From the NCBI RefSeq assembly GCF_022201045.2, contig NC_068562.1, forward strand, positions 26,618,501-26,682,500: a stretch of 64,000 nt of DNA, read 5' to 3'. How positions within the stretch are numbered: position 1 is the first letter of the stretch; every line of letters begins with the position of its first letter. The notes under the pieces were generated by a model, which worked only from the letters and a program-made list of their open reading frames with translations, searched no databases and was not told the DNA's origin. Source of the stretch: Citrus sinensis. Lineage: Eukaryota; Streptophyta; Magnoliopsida; Sapindales; Rutaceae. Positions 46,735-58,118 of the stretch are shown here, in pieces. The position numbers and the translations under genes were made by a program.

Positions 46735-49700
46735 ATGGCAAATAGTAAATATGAATACGTGAAGTCTTTTGAAGTTGAAGACGAAATTTTCTCCCCCAAT
46801 TTGCTCGTTGTTAGAATCCACGGCCGTGACTTTCAAAGGTAAACAACCACACCCTCCCTATCATTTATTGTCGATTTCTTGTGAGATTTGTTTAAGTGGG
46901 TTGCTTTCATTTATTTATTTTCTGCTCTAATACTTTGCTTGGTTATTTTGCGATAGATTTTCTCATGATCATGGCTTTGAGAAGCCAAATGATGAGAGAG
47001 CATTGAATTTGATGAACACTTGTGCAGTTGCCGTGTTAGAGGAGTATCCGGATATAGTATTCTCGTATGGGTATAGTGATGAGTATAGGTTGGTGCTTTG
47101 ATTCGGTATTAATCATGTATCTCAATTTTGTATGGTTTATGCATTTATAACTTATTTTGAGTTGATATCATTTACAGTTTTGTTTTCAAGAGGACGTCCA
47201 AGTTTTACCAGCGGCGAGCCAGGTTTTCAGTTTGCTCTTATTTTAGTTCTCATTATATCTCATTATAAATGATTGTTGGCAGTGTTATTACTGCATCATT
47301 CATGTTATTGAGTCATAATACCGAGAAAAAAGATTCTAAATGTTATTAGTATGGTCTGCTAAAAGGACCGGGCGGGATAGATAACTTTGCTGAAATACCA
47401 TGAGGCTTCAGCCTTCCCCTGGGGTTTGAACTTTTGAAATAGTCAGAGCACCTTGCATATTTTGTCTTCTTACATTTTTCCTAATAGAAATATTGAACTT
47501 GGCATCTAGTTCTACGATCTAGTACTTGGGGCTTGTTTAGCGCCTCATTTCTGTATGTAGGTCTAGCTATGATTTTAATCTAATTTGGCCAAACCATAAT
47601 AATTGTTTTCAGTTCTCCCTGTCCCGATTCATCATAGTGTTTACATGCAGGGTTTCATACAATTCATGTAGATTCCCCACCCCCTTTTCCTCCTTTGTGG
47701 TGAATTTTATGTCATTTATATGCTACTTGAAATTCAATATGCAGCAAAATACTTTCCCTCATTGTATCATTCTTCACTTCTGTGTACGTCACAAAGTGGA
47801 AAGAGTTTTTCCCTCTGAAAGAGTTCAGATATCCCCCTTCATTTCAGTCACGGGTCATAAGTTGTGCATCAATAGAGGTTCTTCAACAATATCTTGCATG
47901 GAGACAAAATGATTGTAAGTACTATTGTTCTGGTTTTCCTATATTATCTTTTTTCATTTTCATGTGATTTATGATCTTATTCTTCCCATAATATCCCTGA
48001 ATTCATGCAAACCTTTTTGAAAATCAAGAGAAAATTTGTTAATAACATGAAATTGGTAATACATAATCATGCTTGATTTGGCAGGTCATGTTAATAACCA
48101 GTATGAAACTTGTCTCTGGATGCTGATTAAACATGGAAAGAGTGAAAATGAAGCGCAAGAAATTCTGAAGGTGCTAATTGCTTGTCCAAATCATGTGTTA
48201 CAAAAATGTTTATAAGTTTTCTGTTTTATGTTTACTTAACAGCATTTGTCAACTCTGTAGGGCACTCAAAAACAAGAGAAAAACGAGCTTCTCTTTCAAC
48301 AGTTTGGTATCAACTATAAGAAAATTCCTGAAATGTTTCGTCAGGGATCTTGTGTTTTTAAAACCGAGGTAATCTTGCCCTTTATCATGCAGACATTCTT
48401 GATTTAAGTTTCATAGTTCAATAAATATCAGTGGCTCGTTTTCATCATTTATCCACCCTATTAGCTTAAAGGTATTACACTCAGATCTTGGCAATCATTT
48501 TGAATATAAAATGATGAATGTTGTTAGGTGTCTTCCTTAAATATATAATAATCTTCTTGTATTTGTGATTGGATTAGTTGCTCTGTTTTGCAGAGTTGAT
48601 CATATTATTTCCTGTTCGAAATTGAATGATGTAGACCCTATTTGGATGGGATTTACATGGCCATCAATTATCTTTAGGTGTTATATGACAAAAAGAAATT
48701 TTGAGAAATCAAGCGAGATTTTTATGCTGCTTTGAGGATCAGATTTTATGTTATGAGGAGCTGCTGGAGGCATTTTAGGCTAGTATTTGGTGTATAGCTT
48801 CTCAATTCAGCTTCATTTCTTAATTTATTTGATATAATGCATTTGAGTTTCGTTGAACTTTTGTAACTGTCAGATGATGCACATGGCTGCCTTGTTTATA
48901 ACTTCTGATCTCCCTGATATTGTTTTTTTGTTTTATGATTTTGTCCTTTCAAAATTCATACAGATGGAAGATATTGTGAAATACAATGAGAACGGTGCTC
49001 CTGTCAAAAGACTGCGAAGAAAAGCAAGAATAGTCCACTCAGAGAACATAGCTGGGAAAAGCTTTTGGAATGGTCACTCGTGTCTTCTAAAGGAGCTTGG
49101 GCGGTTTGATGAGGATGTTGGCAAAATTAAACCAGATTATGTCAGATCATTTGTATTTGAGAACAAGTTAATACCATCTACATGGATCGTAATCAGAATT
49201 GATGGCTGCCATTTTCACAGGTAAAGCTGCAGTTCACATAGCAAATCTCCGTCTTTGGTTATTGAGTCTGTTGAAAATATAAAAATACCATTTCTCAGTA
49301 TTGTATCAATATAGGTAACTTGAGTGGTTATCTTAGGCTTTCACAATCTGAGGTTCGGAAAAAGTGCCTTTCCTCTTATTCTTACATATTGGCTAGGGCA
49401 ATTGGAATATGACATTCAATGTAAAACAGTCTTGACAGTTTAGGATTTCCCCTTAGGATTCTAGGAAATAAGTTTAAAATCAAGTGTGTTCCATCTGGTA
49501 ACTTTCCTTATTCTCCATGAACAGAATATTGTCGCACAGATCATACGTCATAGCATATTGTTCCTTGTTTGCATTGCTAAGATATTGCAATCAGACTCAA
49601 GACATTTTGTGTCTTTTGATAGATTTTCTGAAGTTCATGAATTTGACAAGCCCAATGATGAGCAAGCTCTGAATCTTATGAATTCATGTGCAGTGGCTGT

Positions 49701-52361
49701 GTTGGAAGAATTTGAAGATATTACTTTTGCTTATGGGGTCAGTGATGAGTACAGGTATCACTTCGTTTTTATATATTTTGTAATTTTTTGGCTCAGTTTA
49801 ATTTTTTTACGAAAAGTCTAATCACTTCATTGCTGTCATAACTTCCAGCTTTGTTTTGAAGAATGCATCTATGTTCTATCAAAGACAAGCCAGGTTTCTC
49901 TTGTCTCTTTTTATGTATAAGTTTCTTCAACTTTACATTGCTGCATATGTTATGGGCTGTTATGTGACATGATTATCTAGGTAGATACTCCTTTATGGGA
50001 ACATCTTGTCTGTTGAAAACTACCATCTCTTGATATTTGTCACTTGCATTAGTAGTAGCAGAAACTACATATATTCCATGCTTTTTGCATCACCATCCTG
50101 GAAGATTACTCTAAACAAAACACTTTGAGGGAGTTATTTGTTATCTTTATCTGGAGATGTATATAGTTCATAGCGAAAGTAAATATTGAATTCAGTTTCG
50201 AATTATTGTCAAAAGATTTTATCTTCCATTTGTAGTTTCTGATAGAGAAATAGTTAAATCTTTCAAGATAGGAACACCCAGATCCCACATTGTCTACTAT
50301 AATCTGTTTGAGATCTCTCTGCTTTTCAACAAAATGGGCTTTGAGATGACAATTCTCTTGAAAGCCTTTTGTAACTTATCATCTGCTGTCTCTTCTTGGC
50401 AGAGAAAGGTCACTTTGGCCCCTAGAGTTTTTATTTTTTGTTCAAAGAATTGTGCCAAATGTGATATAAAGCTGTTTCATCCTGACGTATCGCTTGAGAA
50501 GCAGATGTTTAACTTTGAACTTACGTTATCTGTGCAGTGAAATAGTATCAGTCATTGTTTCTTTCTTCACTTCAATGTATGTTGTGAAATGGAAAGAGTT
50601 CTTCCCACAGAAAAAGTTGAATTATCCACCCTCTTTCGATGGACGAGCTGTATGTTATCCATCATCTGACATTATACGAGATTATCTGGCATGGAGGCAA
50701 GTAGATTGTGAGTATACTTTAGTATTTTTCTGAAAGCCAATGATTTTACATTTTGAGGTGTTAATATGAACAGAAAAGTAATCAGTATTCTAAATACTGC
50801 ATTGAAGTTGGAGCATTTTTTATGTCAATATAGACACTATGTCAATGGTCATGTAAATTATTTATTTGCAGGCCACATTAATAATCAGTACAATACTTGC
50901 TTCTGGATGCTTGTTAAGTCTGGGAAAAGCAAAAGCGAAGCTCAGGGCTGTCTAAAGGTGATATTGCTTTTCATACTGTATTAGTAGGACTTGTTCCTTA
51001 CCTAAATATTGCACTACTATAAGTTGCAGATTTGACTATGGATGCTTCTGATGTGTACATTATACTGGCTTTCAAATTCAGTATGATGTATCTTTTCCCA
51101 TGATGTATCAGCTTTTCCATTGCATGAAATACTGGATCTAGAAGACCATTTACTCTTGCAACTTAGACAACTTAGAAATATGTATTTGAAACATTGTAGT
51201 AGTCCTGACGTATTCAGATTTAGAGTGGAGAAGCACTCCCTATTTCTCATTACTTATAGCTGGATGTATTGTAGTTATATTCCTATACCTAGACCATTCC
51301 AATCAGTGCAGTGTGCATGTTGTTAGAGGGAATAGAATCATTTGGTTGATAGTATCATTTATGAGCTGTGATATTTTTAGCGTGTTTGCATATATCAGCT
51401 GTGAATACCCTGAGTGAGAGACAGTATATACTTAACATGTCTCCTTAAGTTCTTGAAATTACTGTCATTATTGTTGTTATTATTATGATTATTATTAATT
51501 GTTACTTTGTCTGCGTTGCAGGGCACCCAAGCACGAGAGAAGAATGAACTGCTAATACAGAAATTTGGTATTGACTACAGCAAATTACCACTCATGTTCC
51601 GACAGGGTTCCTCCATATTTCGCGCCAGGGTTACTTTTTCTCCTTGCTAAATCCATAGTGCTTGTTTATGTTCTATATGCACAAATAACATAGTTGTGCA
51701 CTTAGTACATACTTGGTTAGAACAAGATGGGTTGACATGGCTATATATATTACCTCGTCTAATTATTTTAATCTAGCTTTTAGTAAGCTTTCTTCCAAGC
51801 TCATGGTCCAGTTGGCTGGAGCCAGCTCTTGCTTGAGCTGAGAAGCCATCTTCTTCTTATGGTTTGTTCCACTTGGCCTTCCCTTCTTTTTTACCTTCCT
51901 GTCAATGCTCTCTCTTTCGCACTCATCATCTGATGGGCAATCCCATACAGCAGTGGTCATGAAAATTTTTGATCAATTATGCACCTACCACTTGTGCTTT
52001 GCTCAAAATTATATTCACAGATCGTGTTCATTGCTGGAAAGATCAAATTTAACTCTTCGTGCTTTATTTAGAATTTAGAGGATGAAAGTTTCCTGATAGA
52101 TTTTTTATTATGTCGACTACAGCAAAAAAAAAAAAATGCGTACTTATATATAATGAGAGTGGCAATTTATTCTGTAAGTGTTTTCCTTGACTGGAACTGA
52201 TTGGTTCATATTGTATGCAGACGGAGAAGAGTGTGGCATCTGAGAATAAATCATCCGTTAAAGTATGGAACAAAGTGCTTGTGTCGCATTGTAACATAAT
52301 TGAGCCGAGCTTTTGGATGGCACACCCAAGCATCCTTAATGAGGAGCCCCCTATATATTAA
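46735..52361 (+). CDS. ICA1: Two-domain tRNA-His guanylyltransferase (ICARUS1/THG1 type)
   Basis: Thirteen exons: 46735-46838, 46957-47088, 47178-47222, 47745-47914, 48085-48170, 48261-48368, 48964-49220, 49623-49754, 49849-49893, 50538-50707, 50872-50957, 51522-51629, 52221-52361; total 1584 nt, 527 aa. Thg1 adds the G(-1) nucleotide to tRNA-His by 3'-5' polymerisation. Plants carry a fused tandem-domain form. The N-terminal domain covers about residues 1-215 and the second about 216-527. In the second domain both metal-binding Asp are present: D295 (VIRIDGCHFHR) and D342 (VSDEYSF). In the first, D76 (YSDEYSF) is present but the expected first Asp is H29 (VVRIHGRDF). A basic linker KRLRRKAR (about 230-237) could be a nuclear-localisation signal. 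Arabidopsis ICARUS1 is needed for growth at elevated temperature. The gene symbol is by family, not by proven orthology. Confidence 0.93.
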
Positions 52362-52398
52362 ACTTACGGCATAACTCGACCTGGATTCATGTAACCTT

Positions 52399-52399
<1 letters not shown>

Positions 52400-52429
<30 letters not shown>
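52400..52429. repeat. 30-base poly-C tract just after the Thg1 stop
   Basis: An uninterrupted run of 30 C followed by six T begins 39 bp after the stop codon at 52361. It sits in the likely 3' UTR. Such runs can form i-motif or, on the other strand, G-quadruplex structures. The exact length is prone to sequencing and assembly error. Confidence 0.9.
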
Positions 52430-52435
52430 TTTTTT

Positions 52436-53179
52436 CCTTTGTTCTTGGCGCGCTTCTGCTTCCGTATATTATCTCGCTAATGCTGTGTAGAGATTACGAG
52501 TTTTAAGATTTTGCTTACATGGATTTAAAGATTGGTGGTGTTTTTTTTTTTTTTTGTCATTTAGATAATATTTACTTATTTATTATATTCTTATTTATTG
52601 ACCACCAACTACGATGCTATATTTGCTCAAACAAGAGGTAGGTAGAGAATCATGATAAAAAAAAAAAAGAGTAAAATTATTCCATGTATTTTTTTTTTAA
52701 ATTACACAAAACACCCATGCTACTTTCAAAGAATTTAAGTTCAAATAATTCTAACATGTAATTGGTGAAAAATATATGATAATTAAAAAGATTTTTATAG
52801 AAACTGAGATATAATGGAGTTTTTGGTATATTTTTTGTCAACTAAGTATTCGACTCACTCTAAAGGAGAACATGCTCAATGAAGGGAGTTTTTGACTCAA
52901 GACCACAAGTGGTAAACTGTATATCTTTTGCTCACTAGATTTTTTGTTTGGGTATTTTAGTAATTTAGTTAGTTTTTGAAGAGGCAATTTTTCTCCCTAG
53001 AAGTTAGAATACAAATGAAGTTGTACTCTTTTTTCTTATCTAATTTACTTGTTTGGAGAAAAAAAAAATTCATAGGATTTTATCAGCGAAGGTTTTAACA
53101 AGGATTATTCTGTGGGACATCAAAGGCAAACTCATAAAATAACGAATTTGTTAATTTGTTTTTGAAACGATTAAACAAA
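52436..53179. other. Intergenic spacer between Thg1 gene and tRNA-Gly
   Basis: AT-rich with several poly-A and poly-T tracts; no gene recognised. Confidence 0.6.
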
Positions 53180-53250
53180 GCACCAGTGGTCTAGTGGTAG
53201 AATAGTACCCTGCCACGGTACAGACCCGGGTTCGATTCCCGGCTGGTGCA
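53180..53250 (+). tRNA. trnG-GCC: tRNA-Gly (anticodon GCC)
   Basis: A 71-nt sequence folds as a complete cloverleaf. The 7-bp acceptor stem pairs GCACCAG with CTGGTGC, followed by A as discriminator. The D arm has the A-box motif tggtctagtggta. The anticodon loop CTGCCAC places GCC at 53212-53214. The T arm is CCGGG-TTCGATT-CCCGG and supplies the B box. There is no intron. It is followed within about 15 bp by T-rich sequence (attttctttt), a normal Pol III stop. It is a nuclear-type gene: the CCA end is not encoded. Confidence 0.97.
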
Positions 53251-53480
53251 TAATTTTCTTTTCATTTTATTTTTATTTTTTCGTTTTATTAAGGTTTCCG
53301 GCAAATTGGAACAAAATTTTGTCGAAATCATGAAGCACGAACTTGAACTTGCATTCTTATATATATATATAAAAAAAAAAAAAAAAAAAAAACTTGAACT
53401 TGCATTAAGAACGGAACTTTTTGCTGCTGAAAAGCCTGAAATTAATCTAATTGAATTCAAAAAAGATAATAACTAATTAA

Positions 53481-54487
53481 CTATATCCAAACAGGAGCAT
53501 GTAGGCTGCTAAATTCTCTGGCATCAAACTCCACAACATCCATGCACTCAACACCTTCATTAAACTTGCTGCAGACTAATTCAGATTGAGGCCCCATTTC
53601 AGCAACAAAAATTGTGTTCTGCAAATCTTCATCTAATCCTGAACAAGCACAAGCTCCATGGGGACCAAGAAACAATGTTGCATCTCTCAAGTCCTTCACT
53701 TCTTCCCAAGTTGTAGCCTCATGAGCTATAAAATCATCTCCAAATTTAATTTTGTTTACTTTCTCAGGAATCCCGTTACTCCCTTTCTTCACTGCAAAAA
53801 TTTCTCCGTTATGCTCCACCGGGAACCTGCCCCCAGCTTCCCGAAAGTGCTTCCCGGAAAGCACTCTGTATTCCCAATTCTTGGTGTCAAAAGAACTTAT
53901 TCTTCCCTGCATGTCCGCACAGTAGAAAACCCCATTCTAGGAAACAACGTTGACAACATAACCAAAGACACCAGAGCCAACAGAATATGATGGCGAGTCC
54001 AGGACTTCTCTCTCCCCACGCGCAACACGTCAAAATTGAATTTCCCGTAATAAGGGTCCCTTTCAATGGCGAGCACGGTGCAAGAAGGAGATGTAGGAGC
54101 AGTAGAGAAAGTTGCAGCATTGAAGACGGAGCTTCGATAAGGAAGATCAATCCGTCGGCGGGTTAATGGATCGAAGAAGAAGAGAGAAGTCGTTCTTCGC
54201 GAAAGCAGAAGTAGCCATCCCAGTCCCGAGGCAAGGCATTGGATTTGGAAGCTGAGTTCTGGAAAATCAACAACTGAGAATGCTTTCTTTAGAGGATCAT
54301 AAATTGCATTCTTGGTTTCACCGGAGAATTCACCCAAGAAAAACAGCAAAGGCGACGGAGCTTGATCTTGTTGTAGTTGAAAAGGCTGACCCATGGCTGC
54401 TGCTTTAAGTGGATGTAAGTCGAGTAACAAAGACAATTTTTGAAGTTTTGGCTGGTTGATGTGCGGGAATGCGATATTCAAAGCCAA
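53481..54487 (-). pseudogene. DUF295-like (KIB-type) gene broken by a frameshift and a stop
   Basis: Two minus-strand frames belong to one protein. The 5' part (54487 down to about 53990) reads from MALNIAFPHINQPKLQKL through LFFFDPLTRRRIDLP. The 3' part ends at 53481 and includes YCADMQGRISSFDTKNWEY and VVEFDAREFSSLHAPVW. In the second frame, sequence just upstream of the 3' part (GSGVFGYVVNVVS then a TAG near 53938-53940, then NGVFYCADM) continues the family pattern. So there is one frame change in about 53985-54010 and one in-frame stop. DUF295 proteins have a beta-propeller-like domain, often behind an F-box; no F-box is evident here. It could also be a sequencing error in an intact gene, though two separate lesions argue against that. 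Confidence 0.65.
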
Positions 54488-55124
54488 AAGAAAGAAGGAA
54501 ATTTCACCAGAATTTCTTTCCTGATTTGTTTTGTTCTTTTGTATCTTGTTTCCTTTTTTGTTTTGGTTTCCGGATCAGATGTAATTTTTCTAAAAATTTA
54601 TGGCTGATATTCAAAGTTGAAGATTGTGAAGTTTAAAGACACATGATTAAGCTGCTTATAGACTCCTGTTTGGATTTAGCTATTTGTTAGCATTTTTTCT
54701 TCCTTTCGCAAAGAAATTGATCATCCAATTTTAATTCAAAACCTTCAACTATTGATATCAATTGTGTATAACAATGTATTTAAATTGTTTGCAAACTTTA
54801 TTGATGCAATGGAATTAAATGTCATATACATTCCCTCGTTCCGTCTAAGGTTTGACAAAAAAATAAAAATAATGACACATACATTACAATTTAATTAATT
54901 ACGTACTGACTTTCATTCATGCATAAATATTTTTCCTTCATAATTTCTATATAGCTTATAATTTCACAGAAAAAGGAGAAAGAAAACGTTGCATATTCAA
55001 CAATCTGTGTGGAGTAATTTCCTGATCTACTGATCCCACGATCCATCAGGAGCCGATAAATCATTCATCTGATAGCATTAAAATCAAGATTGAGCGAGGC
55101 TTTTTGCATATGCAGTGCAGCAGC
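54488..55124. other. Intergenic spacer
   Basis: AT-rich; holds the upstream region of the DUF295-like locus and the 3' UTR of the VDE-related gene, which converge in the same minus direction. No further feature recognised. Confidence 0.55.
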
Positions 55125-57346
55125 TTAAGGAAGGTTCAAATTCCGGTCTTTAACATCAATGACAGAATGCAAATTTGAACCGTCTGGAATTCCTAAAGGA
55201 GGATCCTTGCATGAACAATTATCAACAGTAAACAGTTCCCATTCTTTAATTCCACACTTTTCCAGAGCAGCAGCTAATCTCCTGGTGTCTGTCTCTTTCG
55301 GGAGAGCCCCATCCGGGCTAACGAGCACTGCTCCAGTATAAGACTGGCCTGCTACTCGAGCAGCCCCGTGGTAATGAAACAATCCCCAGCTTAAATCATC
55401 GGATACATCAACAATAGTCCAAAACTCATTTGAAACAACCCCATTGTCTAGTACACTGAAGTAAAATGTCCCTGGCATCTTGTTTCTCTTAACTCTATAC
55501 CTCCGCCTTCTCCAAACCAATTTTCCTTCTAGGGTTTTAACCTGAAAAACGGGCTCATACCAAAAAGATCCTTTTGCCTTTCCCCTGTAAAAAAGCTGAT
55601 ACTGGCATGGAAATTGATCATAAGCTGGGTTTTGTCCAGCCACAACACGCCAACTCCAATCTAGATTCCCCAGCCATCCGACAAAGAGATCTTCAGCAGT
55701 TTCATGACACAAGTCTTTTCCTCGAAACTTAACCATTGGAGGCACATGAGGTTTCTCTGGAATGTTAGCATTCAATTCTAGACAATTGTTCTTCTGTAGT
55801 ACACAGAGTGAAAATGCTTCAAGATTTGGACTTTCATAGGAAGCAATACAACGATAATTACACACTTGATCCACTGGACTGCACTGGTTCAAGCACTGAA
55901 GAGCTTTCCTACAGTCAGGATCCAAAAGGCAGTCTAGTATCTGAGGTCCACAGTTCTGTACCATGCAGCTTAGAGTCGAAAAGCCCTTTGATCTCAAGTT
56001 CTGTAGTATTGGCACTGGTCGTATATAAGCATTGATTATGACCAACAAACAGAACCTTATATCATCAGTATTTTTCCGGGCCCAAGCCTCAGATATAGTA
56101 TTGATAACTTCCATAGATTCATTTGCTTTCTTCGGTTGGGAAACACTGATTATTTTGTCGAAAAAGGTACCTTTTGTTTCACTATGAACATAAGATCCTC
56201 CTAGTTTGTTTGTCATATCTGGAGAAGAGTCGAAACTGATTATGTTCGGGATGTTTTTGCTGTTGCTCTGAATCCATTTCACTGATTCCTGATTTGTTAC
56301 GGCAACAGTCACCAAAATTTCTGCATGGCTTAGTTCCCTTTGCAGATTCTTGACTGTTCCTTCATGAGAGCGACTCAGATTGTCAGTGAACACAACCATT
56401 TCATATGCTTCATCAACCCATTTTAGTCTTTTCGCCTGCTTACACAAAAGGAAAATAGCATACACGATATAAGCATTCAACAAATTCTACGACCAAAGCA
56501 AAGTCCATGAGACAAAACACAAATCTGCAGCATTATAAGCAGGAAAATTTTGAAATCCTCTGGTCAAGGGAGGGAAAAAAATCTAACAAAACTTGAAAGA
56601 TTTCACAATAATTCAAACTCAATACCCTTTCATGTGCAACATCGTAGGACACATCCAAAGTCACATAAGATGCTTGAAAGCGCTTTTACGTTTAAAAAAA
56701 AAAAAAAGCTTGTTTAAGAGTACTTTTATGAGAGACAGCCAATCGAGTGCTTTGCACTTTCTAAGAAGTACTCACAACGTGCTTCCAGAAAAAGTATCGA
56801 AGTTTCTGTCTCAAAAAGCACTTTTAATAGGAAGTGCTTTTCGGAGTACGGTTGGGAAAATTATAAACAACACTGAGGCAGAACGACGTCGGATTTGCAA
56901 CCATATAGAAACATCTATAAACTGAAATAACAAACTAGGCGTAACGCTATCAACTGCCTTTAACTTACCGTGTGAAGCATGACCTCCTGCCACGTGGCGT
57001 TATTTAAAGGGCTGACAGAACCTTCACCCACGATGGCCACTATTCTCACCGGCGGGTCAGTTAGCTTCTCAGTCATCGCCCTCTCATTTTTCTCCAAAAC
57101 CGCGGGCACTTTACTTTTAATACGGAGACAGGTTTCACTTTTCGGTTGAGAAAACAAAGCTACTGGAACGGCGATGTATTTGTGGCGGCGGATGAATGGA
57201 GTTGAGCCGGTGGGGGAAATGCTGAACCGGCGGTTTAGTTGGCAAAAACCGCGATTTTGTTTGGTGAAAGGGGGTGTTTCTAGAGACGTGTTCATAATTG
57301 TGGTAACAAATGAAGTGGAGGAGGAGCAAGAAGCTTGGGAACGCAA
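55125..57346 (-). CDS. Violaxanthin de-epoxidase-related protein, chloroplastic
   Basis: Two minus-strand exons, 56969-57346 and 55125-56435, join in phase 0 into 562 aa. The N-terminus (MRSQASCSSSTSFVTT...) is Ser/Thr-rich and looks like a chloroplast transit peptide. Residues about 100-280 form a region specific to the related subfamily. A Cys-rich segment at about 283-344 (SCMVQNCGPQILDCLLDPDC pattern) is followed by a VDE lipocalin-like domain with DLFVGWLGNLDWSWRVVAGQNP and QLFYRGKAKGSFWY, ending near 530. The classic enzyme de-epoxidises violaxanthin in the thylakoid lumen in high light. The VDE-related paralogue is conserved in plants but its substrate is not settled. A duplicated G-box lies upstream at 57571-57664. 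Confidence 0.92.
56650..56870. repeat. Degraded MITE-like segment in the VDE-related intron
   Basis: Phrases such as gcttgaaagcgcttttacg, aagagtacttttatg, aaaagcacttttaatag and aagtgcttttcgg recur with alternating orientation. This agcacttttaagtgctttt style is common to a plant MITE family. A similar segment occurs in intron 2 of the NAT10 gene (about 61200-61400). Ends and duplications were not fixed. Confidence 0.45.
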
Positions 57347-57570
57347 AGAATGTGGGAGCTGAAGCCGTTGGAGAAATAGAACTTAATCGAAGAGTGTCTG
57401 GTCTTCAGATGACGTGGTTACTTTATTTTTTCTATTTTAAGATAAAAGCGTAATTGCCTCTTTAGTCCTTTTAGATATAGCTAATTACATAAGTAGTTCT
57501 CAATTTTTTTTTTTTATAAAATTCTCTAAAATATAGTTGTCATATGATGATAATCTAGCGACCACTAATA
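57347..57570 (-). promoter_or_regulatory. Proximal upstream region of the VDE-related gene
   Basis: This is the immediate upstream sequence of the minus-strand VDE-related gene. It is AT-rich beyond about 57420. No clear TATA box was assigned. Confidence 0.4.
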
Positions 57571-57664
57571 CCTATCATACGATGAACATTTAAACACGTG
57601 GTGCAGTTCTATATCTACCTATCATACGATGAACATTTAAACACGTGGTGTAGTTTTATATCTT
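57571..57664. repeat. 47-bp tandem duplication carrying a G-box in each copy
   Basis: Copy 1 is 57571-57617 and copy 2 is 57618-57664, starting cctatcatacgatgaacatt and each containing aaacacgtggtg. Only a few positions differ. CACGTG is the core bound by bZIP and bHLH (including light-signalling) factors. The duplication lies 225-318 bp upstream of the VDE-related start codon. Confidence 0.85.
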
Positions 57665-58118
57665 CTTGTGAATAATATTAAAACTATAAAATAATCAAAT
57701 AGTGCTACATAATATTATCACTTACCAATATTATCACTTACCATAAGATAAATATTGTCGTCCACTGAATCATTACTCTACTATAACATCAAATTAAATT
57801 ACTCTACCATGAGATTTTGATGTCCATTCAATGTCCAATGCTCATTTTTGTTTGAATTTTAATTGATTATTTGGGGTTCGCCGGGGAAAGAGTGGGAAAA
57901 AGGCTAAAACTAGCAGCGGCTGAAATGTTGTGAATTGTGATATTTCTTTGAGACCAATCGTATCAAAAGAGCTTGTATATTGCCCAAAAATTACACTGTA
58001 CATTACCATCACATAATTTAGCAACTTTTCTCTCTGTTTCTAAAGTTACTAACCTAAAAATATGACAAGCAAGCAGCTAAATCAATAATAAGAGCAAGAA
58101 AAGAAAGGAGCTGGTGCT
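57665..58118. other. Intergenic spacer
   Basis: AT-rich; probably includes the 3' UTR of the SG1-like gene from 58118 downward. No gene recognised; the short minus frame at 57842-58024 is unsupported. Confidence 0.5.

Noticed and set aside
51763-51960. 65-aa minus-strand Lys-rich frame in Thg1 intron 12
   Set aside because: Intronic, no domain and no splice partners identified; possibly a gene fragment but unsupported.
53180-53250. Treating the tRNA-Gly as an organellar insertion or as tRNA-His linked to Thg1
   Set aside because: The anticodon is GCC and the sequence is nuclear in type; proximity to Thg1 is likely chance.
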